Positions 1 through 6,059 of a DNA stretch of 9,057 bases are shown in pieces (the first letter of the stretch is position 1; each line of letters begins with the position of its first letter). Position numbers and translations under genes: made by a program. The notes under the pieces were generated by a model. That model had not been told where the DNA came from and made no database searches. It was given only the letters and a program-made list of their open reading frames with translations. This stretch comes from Bacteroidales bacterium UBA1458. GTDB lineage: Bacteria; Bacteroidota; Bacteroidia; Bacteroidales; VadinHA17. The DNA lies in the NCBI GenBank assembly GCA_002325785.1, contig DCSU01000138.1:5385-14441 (forward strand), read 5' to 3'.

Positions 1-19
1 GCCTATTGCCTACTGCCTG
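1..19. repeat. Partial array of GCCTAYT heptamers
   Basis: The first bases read GCCTATT, GCCTACT, then GCCTG, which is two full heptamers and the start of a third, cut by the window edge. It lies in non-coding sequence ahead of the first gene. From memory, short heptamer arrays with this TGCCTAC core occur between genes in Bacteroidota genomes, but I cannot confirm that here. The full copy number is unknown because the array begins at or before base 1. Confidence 0.45.
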
Positions 20-26
20 ATAAAGG

Positions 27-58
27 ATTGGTCCGCGATTGCTTTTAAATTATCTTTA
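27..58 (+). promoter_or_regulatory. Candidate Bacteroidota-type promoter for the hydrolase gene
   Basis: TATCTTTA at 51-58 matches five of the six fixed bases of the Bacteroidota -7 element TAnnTTTG. ATTG at 27-30 lies 20 nt upstream, near the usual place of the -33 TTTG. Transcription would begin around 62-66, leaving a very short leader before the ATG at 72. The same bases also form a weak AT-rich inverted repeat (ATCTTT at 52-57 with AAAGAT at 63-68), so the promoter reading is tentative. Confidence 0.3.
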
Positions 59-71
59 CAAAAAAGATGTT

Positions 72-884
72 ATGGAGATAAAAGAGTACCCATCAGGAAA
101 GACTGCACTGTACAGCTTTGACGCTGTGGGAACGCCAAAAGCTGTTATTTTACTGGTGCATGGACTGGGAGAGCATGCCGGAAGGTATGCAGGCTGGGCT
201 GCCAGGTTTAATGAGAAAGGGGTTACCCTGCGCGCTTTTGACCTCCCCGGTCACGGCCTTTCTGACGGGAGGAGGGGAGTGATTCCATCGCCTGAGAAGG
301 TCTATGACACCATTGACACTCTTATCCGGAGCCTTGCTGCCGAATTTACCGGTGTGCCACTGTTCTTATACGGCCACAGCCTCGGCGGGGGTTTAGTCCT
401 GAATTACCTTATCAGACGCCAGCCTCCGGTGAAGGGTGCCATCATCACATCCCCATGGGTAAACCTTGCCGTTACTCCTTCGCCCGCCAAGGTACTCATC
501 GCTAATATTGCAAAGAAACTCATGCCCGGCATGACACAGCCGTCAGGATTAAAGACCGAACACCTGTCGCGTGACCCTGAGGTGGTTAACGCCTACAGGA
601 CTGATCCGCTAGTGCATGGTATGATTTCGGCAGGACTCTTCGGATGGATGACTGAAGCAGCAGAGGAGACGCTGAGACGCACCTCAGAGATCAGCGTGCC
701 AATACTGCTGGCCCACGGGCGCGATGACCTGATCGCCTCCCCATCCGGTTCAGTACAGGTAGCAGAGTCGGCCCCGCATGCAACATTGAAACTATGGGAT
801 GGTGGTTACCATGAGCTGCATAATGACCTGCTTAAAGAGGATCATTTGGAATTCATCATCGAATGGATTGATACCTTATTATAA
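72..884 (+). CDS. Alpha/beta hydrolase, monoglyceride lipase-like (Hydrolase_4 / S33 family)
   Basis: Predicted cytosolic serine hydrolase of 270 residues; the family cleaves monoacylglycerols, lysophospholipids or similar carboxylic esters. The oxyanion-hole motif HGLGEH is at residues 30-35, the form typical of monoglyceride lipases. The nucleophile elbow GHSLGG places the catalytic Ser at 103. HGRDD gives the acid Asp at about 219, and GGYHELH gives the catalytic His at 247. Between elbow and acid lies a cap region of roughly 90 residues. There is no signal peptide or membrane segment. An in-frame TTG at 39 would add 11 residues (MLLNYLYKKDV), but the ATG at 72 begins just where homology to the family is expected and fits the candidate promoter, so I prefer it. 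The next gene starts 8 nt after the stop, so the two are probably co-transcribed. The substrate cannot be told from sequence; a bacterial lysophospholipase or a general esterase is equally possible. Confidence 0.85.
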   Translation: MEIKEYPSGKTALYSFDAVGTPKAVILLVHGLGEHAGRYAGWAARFNEKGVTLRAFDLPGHGLSDGRRGVIPSPEKVYDTIDTLIRSLAAEFTGVPLFLYGHSLGGGLVLNYLIRRQPPVKGAIITSPWVNLAVTPSPAKVLIANIAKKLMPGMTQPSGLKTEHLSRDPEVVNAYRTDPLVHGMISAGLFGWMTEAAEETLRRTSEISVPILLAHGRDDLIASPSGSVQVAESAPHATLKLWDGGYHELHNDLLKEDHLEFIIEWIDTLL

Positions 885-892
885 CATATACA

Positions 893-1870
893 ATGGAACT
901 GCGGACAGAGGTTTCCCTTCCCGCTTCAGCTGACCGGATCAGTTTCTCCACCCCAGTGATGTTCCTCGGGTCATGTTTTGCAGGTGAAATCGGGTACCGC
1001 ATGGCGTCCGGAAAGCTGAATGTGCTGACAAATCCTCACGGAACCCTTTTCAATCCTTTTTCAGTGGCAGGGGCTCTTGACAGGTTTGCGTCGGTCTATG
1101 TATATGATGAGAAAGATATATATCTGCATCAGAACCGCTACCTGAGCCTTGAGCATCACACCTCTTTTTCATCCTGGGAAAAGGATGCACTAATCCTGAG
1201 GCTCAATGAGGTCAGCCGGACAGCATCATCATTTCTGAGGGAGGCCACTTTTCTGTTTGTCACCTTCGGCACATCTAATGTATTTACCTTGAAGAAGAGT
1301 GGCAATATTGTTGCAAACTGTCACAAGCTGCCCTCATCGCTCTTTGACCGCAGGCAGGCAACATGGGCTGAGATTTCCGGAAGATGGAGGGCCACTCTTG
1401 ACCGCCTGGCGGAGGTTAATCCCGCACTGAAAGTATGGTTCACTGTTAGTCCCGTCCGCCACCTGTCAGACGGCGCCCATGCCAACCAGCTTAGCAAATC
1501 ACATCTGCTGCTGGCTGTAAGCGAGCTGATGTCACATCGCTCCGTCGCAGGGTACTTTCCGGCATATGAACTGTTCATGGATGAACTGCGCGATTACAGG
1601 TTCTATGCCTCTGACATGGTGCATCCCTCAGAGACGGCCATCGATTTTGTATGGGAGAAATTCAGCCAGGTCTTCATAGACAGCCCTGTGCTCCGGATCT
1701 GGAACGAGGCGGCAAGGATCACGCGCGCCATGGCTCACCGCATTGCGGGAGGGAAGAGGGAGGCAGCTTCATTCGCCACTGCCATGATGGAGAGAATCAG
1801 TGAGCTAAAGGCCAAAGCGCCTTACATCGATCTGACAGCTGAAGAGACTTACTTCCGTTCTCTGTTGTAA
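893..1870 (+). CDS. GSCFA domain-containing protein
   Basis: A 325-residue protein carrying the family signature GSCFA at residues 26-30, right after a hydrophobic strand (VMFLGSCFA). Other conserved blocks are NPHGTLFNPFS (47-57), FGTSNVF (125-131), TVSPVRH (184-190) and DMVHPSE (241-247). The DxxH spacing in the last block resembles the catalytic Asp-His pair of SGNH/GDSL-type esterases, with the Ser of GSCFA as probable nucleophile; this mechanism is inferred from fold similarity, and members are mostly uncharacterised. It has no signal peptide, so it is probably cytosolic. It follows the alpha/beta hydrolase by 8 nt and is likely in the same operon, which hints at two esterase-like enzymes used together. 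The last 70 residues are helical and charged, and lie outside the catalytic motifs. Length and motif order look normal for the family, and there is no sign of damage. Confidence 0.85.
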   Translation: MELRTEVSLPASADRISFSTPVMFLGSCFAGEIGYRMASGKLNVLTNPHGTLFNPFSVAGALDRFASVYVYDEKDIYLHQNRYLSLEHHTSFSSWEKDALILRLNEVSRTASSFLREATFLFVTFGTSNVFTLKKSGNIVANCHKLPSSLFDRRQATWAEISGRWRATLDRLAEVNPALKVWFTVSPVRHLSDGAHANQLSKSHLLLAVSELMSHRSVAGYFPAYELFMDELRDYRFYASDMVHPSETAIDFVWEKFSQVFIDSPVLRIWNEAARITRAMAHRIAGGKREAASFATAMMERISELKAKAPYIDLTAEETYFRSLL

Positions 1871-1884
1871 AATAATTTTCCGCT

Positions 1885-1915
1885 TTTGATGAACCAACGC
1901 TATTTTGTATTGTTT
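1885..1915 (+). promoter_or_regulatory. Weak candidate promoter for the TonB receptor gene
   Basis: TTTG at 1885-1888 is followed after 19 nt by TATTGTTT (1908-1915), a four-of-six match to the fixed bases of TAnnTTTG. The 69-nt AT-rich gap after the GSCFA gene is the natural place for a promoter, and this pair has the expected spacing, but neither box is strong. If real, the leader before the ATG at 1940 would be about 15-20 nt. Confidence 0.2.
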
Positions 1916-1938
1916 TTTATCTTGAAATATATACAAAA
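1903..1938. repeat. 8-bp inverted repeat before the TonB receptor start
   Basis: TTTTGTAT at 1903-1910 is the perfect reverse complement of ATACAAAA at 1931-1938, with a 20-nt loop. The right arm ends 1 nt before the preferred ATG at 1940. It could be an operator half-site pair or simply chance in very AT-rich sequence; one G-C pair per arm means a weak RNA stem. Confidence 0.3.
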
Positions 1939-1939
1939 A

Positions 1940-4333
1940 ATGAAAAATTATATTTTGTCTTTATTACTGGCACTGCTGTTTGCAAATCTTTCTGGACAGT
2001 CAGGAGAAGGTACCATTCGCGGCCAGGTGGTTGACGCAACCACAAATGAGCCTGTGCCCTTTGCAAGCGTTGTGATCTGGAATACCACTACCGGTGCTAT
2101 GACCGACTTTGACGGGAACTTCAGCTTTACAGGAGTCAAGCCCGGATTCGTAGAGCTCAGGATCTCTTCGGTAGGATACAAAACTTATGTCTCTGAAGGT
2201 GTAATGGTTACAAACAATAACGAGGTCAATCTCGTCATCCCTCTTGAGACCACGGTGGTTGAGGTGGCTGATGTAATAGTGAAGCCCTCTCCATTCCGCA
2301 AATCGGTTGAGAGCCCCATCTCCGCAAGGATAATCAGCATCCAGGAGATAGAACTCAACCCGGGCGGCAACCGCGACATATCGCGCGTTATTCAGTCGTT
2401 CCCGGGTGTTGCCTCTACGCCGGCATTCAGGAATGATGTCATCGTCAGGGGCGGTGGGCCAAATGAAAACAGGTTTTTCATCGACAATGTGGAGATACCT
2501 TATCTTAACCACTTTTCCACCCAGGGATCTTCAGGCGGGCCGACGGGTATTATCAACGTCGACTTTGTCAGATCGGTTGATTTCCTTTCCGGGGCTTTTC
2601 CCGCTTCACGGGGCAACGCCCTGAGCTCGGTCATGGAATTCTCGATGATTGAAGGAAACAAGGAGAAGCGGGCACTCAGGGCAACCTTGGGCGCTTCTGA
2701 CCTGGGCCTTACATATAATGGCCCGGTTGGCGAGCGCAGTTCACTGATCGTTTCGGCCCGCCGGTCCTACCTCCAGTTTCTGTTTGGCGTGATCGGGCTC
2801 CCCTTCCTTCCCACATATACCGATTTCCAGTTCAAATACAAAGTGAAGTTCGATCAGAAGAATGAGCTCACAGTTCTGGGTATAGGGGCGAAGGACGATT
2901 TCAGTCTGAACCTCGATGCCAATGAGACGGAGTTTCAGCGCTACATTCTGGGTTACATACCCACGCAGGAGCAGTACAGCTACACCGTTGGTGCCGTCTA
3001 CCGCCATTTCCGTACCAACGGATCGGACATGGTGGTTCTCAGCCGGAACTACCTGAATAACACGCAGTACAAGTACCTCAATAATGATGACTCCGATCCC
3101 GCCAATTTAACATATGACTATAAGAGCGGTGAGGGTGACATCCGTCTGCGGTACGAGCGCACCGTGGTGTGGCCCAATTCGTTCAGGCTGAGTTATGGTG
3201 CAGGCACGGAGATGTCGCGTTACCGCAACGATACCTTCCGCCAGTTCTTCACCGGCGGAGGCCTAGAGACGGAGCTTTACAATTCCAACCTCGTTTTCTT
3301 CAAATATGCCGCTTTCGGGCAGTTGAGCCGGGCCTTCATCGATGAAAGACTGAGGCTCTCGTTCGGGATCCGTACCGATGCCAACTCCTACTCGTCGGTC
3401 ATGGCCAATCCGCTGACACAGATATCACCTCGTCTGTCAGCCTCATGGGCACTTAACAGCGAGATCAATCTCAACTTCAACGTCGGACGGTACTACCAGC
3501 TTCCTCCTTATACCTCCCTCGGGCTTAAGGACAATGCCGGAAACTACATCAACAGGCAGAACGAACTAAAATATATTGCAGCTGACCATATAGTGGGAGG
3601 CGTGGAGCTCATACCCGACGAGAGGCTGCAGTTCACCCTGGAGGGATTTTTCAAGAGCTACTCCGATTATCCCTTCTCTGTGGCTGACCAGGTTCCGCTA
3701 TCCACCAAGAGTGCAGGATACGGGGTCTTTGGTAACGAAGCCCTTGTCTCAACCTCTGTCGGAAGAGCCTATGGACTTGAACTCATGGGCCGGGCAAGGG
3801 ACCTGGAAGGACTAAACATGGTCTTTTCCTACACCTTCGTGCGAAGCGAGTTTGAGGGAACGGATGGCAACTACATTCCAACTGCCTGGGACAACAGGCA
3901 CCTGATAAGCGTGACCGCCACAAAGAGCATCGGAAAGAGCTGGGATGCAGGATTCCGCTGGAGGTATGTCGGCGGGGCACCTTATACTCCATTTGATGAC
4001 GATAAATCTTCATTCATCGAAGCCTGGAATGTGTCAGGGCAGGGGTACCTCGATTATAACCGCTTCAACAGCGAGAGGCTGAAGGGCTTTAGCCAGCTTG
4101 ATATCCGCATCGATAAGCAGTTCTATTTTGACAGATGGTCGCTCATGCTCTACCTCGATGTGCAGAACGTCTACAACTTCCAGGCGGAACAGCCTGACAT
4201 CCTGGTATTGCAGACCGACGGCAGCGGTGCTCCGCTTGTAAATCCGCTGGACTCAGAGCGTTATCTTCTGAAATATATTGATGCTGAAGCCGGTACGGTA
4301 CTTCCCACCATAGGCATAATAATTGAAATTTAA
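1940..4333 (+). CDS. TonB-dependent outer-membrane receptor with carboxypeptidase-regulatory-like domain
   Basis: A 797-residue outer-membrane importer driven by TonB-ExbBD. Residues 1-20 are a clear signal peptide (MKNYILSLLLALLFANLSGQ). About 25-103 form the carboxypeptidase-regulatory-like beta-sandwich common in Bacteroidota receptors (GQVVDATTNEPVPFASV, TDFDGNFSF, SSVGYKTY). About 122-235 are the plug domain, including DVIVRGGGPNENRFFIDN and YLNHFSTQG. The rest is the beta-barrel, with the late motif LDIRIDKQF and LYLDVQNVYNF near the C-terminus. Upstream in-frame TTG (1886) and ATG (1889) codons would add 17-18 residues ahead of the signal peptide, so the ATG at 1940, which begins a textbook signal sequence, is preferred. 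No SusD-like partner follows; instead a DUF2271-like lipoprotein starts 14 nt downstream. At about 800 residues it is shorter than SusC glycan transporters (usually around 1000), which argues for a small ligand such as a metal chelate, cofactor or peptide; this last point is inference. Confidence 0.92.
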   Translation: MKNYILSLLLALLFANLSGQSGEGTIRGQVVDATTNEPVPFASVVIWNTTTGAMTDFDGNFSFTGVKPGFVELRISSVGYKTYVSEGVMVTNNNEVNLVIPLETTVVEVADVIVKPSPFRKSVESPISARIISIQEIELNPGGNRDISRVIQSFPGVASTPAFRNDVIVRGGGPNENRFFIDNVEIPYLNHFSTQGSSGGPTGIINVDFVRSVDFLSGAFPASRGNALSSVMEFSMIEGNKEKRALRATLGASDLGLTYNGPVGERSSLIVSARRSYLQFLFGVIGLPFLPTYTDFQFKYKVKFDQKNELTVLGIGAKDDFSLNLDANETEFQRYILGYIPTQEQYSYTVGAVYRHFRTNGSDMVVLSRNYLNNTQYKYLNNDDSDPANLTYDYKSGEGDIRLRYERTVVWPNSFRLSYGAGTEMSRYRNDTFRQFFTGGGLETELYNSNLVFFKYAAFGQLSRAFIDERLRLSFGIRTDANSYSSVMANPLTQISPRLSASWALNSEINLNFNVGRYYQLPPYTSLGLKDNAGNYINRQNELKYIAADHIVGGVELIPDERLQFTLEGFFKSYSDYPFSVADQVPLSTKSAGYGVFGNEALVSTSVGRAYGLELMGRARDLEGLNMVFSYTFVRSEFEGTDGNYIPTAWDNRHLISVTATKSIGKSWDAGFRWRYVGGAPYTPFDDDKSSFIEAWNVSGQGYLDYNRFNSERLKGFSQLDIRIDKQFYFDRWSLMLYLDVQNVYNFQAEQPDILVLQTDGSGAPLVNPLDSERYLLKYIDAEAGTVLPTIGIIIEI

Positions 4334-4347
4334 TAAAAGTGAAAGTG

Positions 4348-5094
4348 ATGAAATACATAATAATTCTGTTAATGGCAGTGCTTGCCGGGTGCTCGCAAAA
4401 ACCATCTGCTGCTAAAATGGCACAGAGACAGACCTTTACTGATGTGGTTACCAACAACGGCGGCGCCGGTCCCGAGATAGAGGTGAAATTCTATGGCGGT
4501 CCCGCGCTTTATTATCCGTTGATGGCTGTATGGCTTGAGGATGATAAGGGAGGTTATATTCAGACCCTGTTTGTTCCTGAGGCGATTGCAACAGGCGTTT
4601 TCAGGTACGGCTCCAACGCTGGAGGTAAATGGGTTGAAGCTGCCAAAAGGGCCCCGCAGACCCTTCCATACTGGTCGCACAAGCGGGGTGTAAGGGCTTC
4701 TGACGGGTTATTCATGCCTGATCAGGATAACCCTGTTGCCGATGCCTACAGCGGGGCTACGCCCACCACCAGTTTTGTGTTGTCAGCCAGGGCCGACAAT
4801 CCTCTTGAGGGAAGAATAAGGGTGATGTTCGAAGTAAACCAGAACTGGGATTGGAATGAATACTGGACCAACGACAGGTATCCGGGAGACAAAAACTACC
4901 TTTTCAATGCTCAGCCCTCGGTAATATATGAGAGCGTGGTTGACATGAATGACCTGCGCGACAGGTATCTCTTGCAGCCATCAGGGCATGGCCATCCGAC
5001 AGGAGCCACCGGGGAATTGTTCACTGACCTGAGTACACTGACAACTGCGTTACAGATTGCTGACTCGGTAGTAGTCAGGATCACGAAAAAATAA
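4348..5094 (+). CDS. DUF2271-like lipoprotein
   Basis: A 248-residue exported protein. The N-terminus MKYIIILLMAVLAGC is a lipoprotein signal with lipobox LAGC and lipidated Cys at 15. The mature start (CSQKPSAAK) lacks the acidic residues after Cys that often mark surface export in Bacteroidota, so a periplasm-facing position is somewhat more likely. The body resembles DUF2271: a beta-strand block with YYPLMAVWLEDDKGGYIQTL (about 55-74), then LPYWSHKRG (106-114), SDGLFMPD (118-125), and DAYSGATPTTSF (132-143). Members of that family are periplasmic, of unknown function, and as I recall often sit near ApbE or PepSY genes; none is visible here. A GTG at 4339 could add three residues, but the ATG at 4348 fits the signal better. 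Its start lies 14 nt behind the TonB receptor stop, so co-transcription is likely and it may bind or process the receptor's ligand. The family call is from recognised motifs and is moderately sure. Confidence 0.7.
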   Translation: MKYIIILLMAVLAGCSQKPSAAKMAQRQTFTDVVTNNGGAGPEIEVKFYGGPALYYPLMAVWLEDDKGGYIQTLFVPEAIATGVFRYGSNAGGKWVEAAKRAPQTLPYWSHKRGVRASDGLFMPDQDNPVADAYSGATPTTSFVLSARADNPLEGRIRVMFEVNQNWDWNEYWTNDRYPGDKNYLFNAQPSVIYESVVDMNDLRDRYLLQPSGHGHPTGATGELFTDLSTLTTALQIADSVVVRITKK

Positions 5095-5116
5095 GAGAAA
5101 AGATTTCAGGGAATTA

Positions 5117-6007
5117 TCAGAGGCTGTCTGCCCATTCTGTCAATCCGGCAGGAGAGCAGACAGCTTCTGTTTTGCCGTTGATCCATGACCCGCTGCTGTC
5201 ATACCTGCCGAGCACCAGCACTTTTTTCAGATCCAGTTCTTTTGCCATCTCATTACAGAAGCCCCTGACCTCATCATCAGGTTCTGACGCGGGCAGGTTT
5301 ACCGCAAGCACGGCGAAGGGCCTGACGGAATGGATGCCCCTGATGTCATCGGCTGACAGTGTTCCTTCGGTGTAGACAACGTTATACCCTCTTTTTCTGA
5401 GCAGGTACTTGAGGAACACGAGGTTGTTTTCACCCTCGGTATGGGCAAGGTTAATTATGGCAGCACTGCGGCCATTGGGAGGATTGTCAATGCCAATCTC
5501 CTCGGAGATCAGTATTGTCCTGATAATATGTCTTATAAACTGTTCCTGTGGTTTTGATATACAATCGGTGAGCCAGAGAATCCTGGCCTTCTGCATCAGC
5601 GGATGGAAGACCTGGAGGTAAGCCTCGGTAAGTCCTTTTTCCCTGACAAAATTGGTTAATTTCTCTCTGAACTCCTCCTCGCTGAAACGAAGAGCTGACA
5701 TAATCAGATCTCCCGGCTTGAAGGTGCCGTCACTTGTCTCTTCTCCATTCTTGTTTCTGAGCACCTCGCGAAGCAGCTCGCTGTCATTCAGCCGGGCTAT
5801 TTTTGATATCTTTAGTCCATTCCGGTTAAGAATGGAGACTGTGATGAGCTTTTTCAGCTCCTCTTCGGTATAGTGTCTTATATTTGAATCGCTTCTTTCG
5901 GGCGTAAGAATCCCGTACCGCTTCTCCCACATTCGTATGGTATGGGCTTTTATGCCGCAGAAGTTCTCAAGGTCCTTAATGGAGTATGTCCTGCTTCCTG
6001 CATTCAT
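5117..6007 (-). CDS. MerR-family regulator with degenerate cobalamin-binding-like C-terminal domain
   Basis: A 296-residue cytosolic transcription factor. Residues 8-75 are a MerR winged helix (YSIKDLENFCGIKAHTIRMW, then EKRYGILTPERSDSNIRHY). About 97-170 match the helical cap and 180-290 the Rossmann-like half of the B12-binding module seen in CarH/LitR light- or B12-responsive regulators. The cobalamin signatures look lost: where CarH has the E-H pair after a Trp, this protein has W145 and then E155-Q156, and the lower-ligand DxHxxG motif is replaced by AHTEGENN (188-195). It therefore probably does not bind B12 in the CarH way; it may sense something else or only dimerise. The gene follows kdsB on the same strand after 52 nt and converges on the lipoprotein gene. 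The ATG at 6007 directly follows the purine tract AGAGAGAG, which lies in one arm of a long inverted repeat (separate entry). Targets are unknown; autoregulation is plausible. Confidence 0.82.
   Translation of the reverse strand: MNAGSRTYSIKDLENFCGIKAHTIRMWEKRYGILTPERSDSNIRHYTEEELKKLITVSILNRNGLKISKIARLNDSELLREVLRNKNGEETSDGTFKPGDLIMSALRFSEEEFREKLTNFVREKGLTEAYLQVFHPLMQKARILWLTDCISKPQEQFIRHIIRTILISEEIGIDNPPNGRSAAIINLAHTEGENNLVFLKYLLRKRGYNVVYTEGTLSADDIRGIHSVRPFAVLAVNLPASEPDDEVRGFCNEMAKELDLKKVLVLGRYDSSGSWINGKTEAVCSPAGLTEWADSL
5121..5166 (+). terminator. Possible intrinsic terminator inside the convergent gene end
   Basis: GCTGTCTGC at 5123-5131 pairs perfectly with GCAGACAGC at 5156-5164, and two further pairs (one G-T) extend the stem to 11 bp. 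The loop is 24 nt. On the plus strand the stem is followed by TCTGTTTTG, a short T-rich tail, so it could end transcription of the lipoprotein operon. It lies within the last codons of the minus-strand regulator gene, as expected where two convergent genes are 22 nt apart. The loop is long and the T run interrupted, so this is a weak candidate. Confidence 0.3.
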
Positions 6008-6050
6008 CTCTCTCTATGTTACTTACTCAATGAGTATAACAAAGAGAGAG
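6008..6050 (-). promoter_or_regulatory. 43-nt imperfect palindrome / hairpin covering the merR ribosome-binding region
   Basis: On the plus strand CTCTCTCTATGTTA (6008-6021) and TAACAAAGAGAGAG (6037-6050) are reverse complements at 13 of 14 positions. Between them TACTCA (6024-6029) and TGAGTA (6031-6036) form a second perfect inverted repeat around one central base, offset by a 2-nt bulge (6022-6023). In minus-strand RNA this makes a stem of 13 pairs plus a mismatch, then 5 pairs closed by a 3-nt loop. The 3' arm contains GAGAGAG directly before the merR start codon, which would be paired with CUCUCUCU. No U-tract follows, so it is not an intrinsic terminator. A shorter direct repeat, GAGTATAA (6032-6039 and 6048-6055), overlaps it. 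Function is inferred: ribosome-site sequestration, or a DNA operator. Confidence 0.6.
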
Positions 6051-6059
6051 TATAAAAGT

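Noticed and set aside
52..68. ATCTTT / AAAGAT inverted repeat before the hydrolase gene
   Set aside because: Six mostly A-T pairs in an AT-rich stretch are expected by chance; the same bases are better explained as part of a -7 element.
1886..1939. Longer N-terminus for the TonB receptor from TTG 1886 or ATG 1889
   Set aside because: It would put extra hydrophobic residues ahead of a complete signal peptide that starts at the ATG at 1940, and it would occupy the likely promoter region.
2000..2512. A 170-codon open frame on the minus strand opposite the TonB receptor gene
   Set aside because: It lies wholly within the coding sequence of a well-supported receptor, its translation shows no recognisable domain, and long antisense frames are common in GC-balanced coding DNA.
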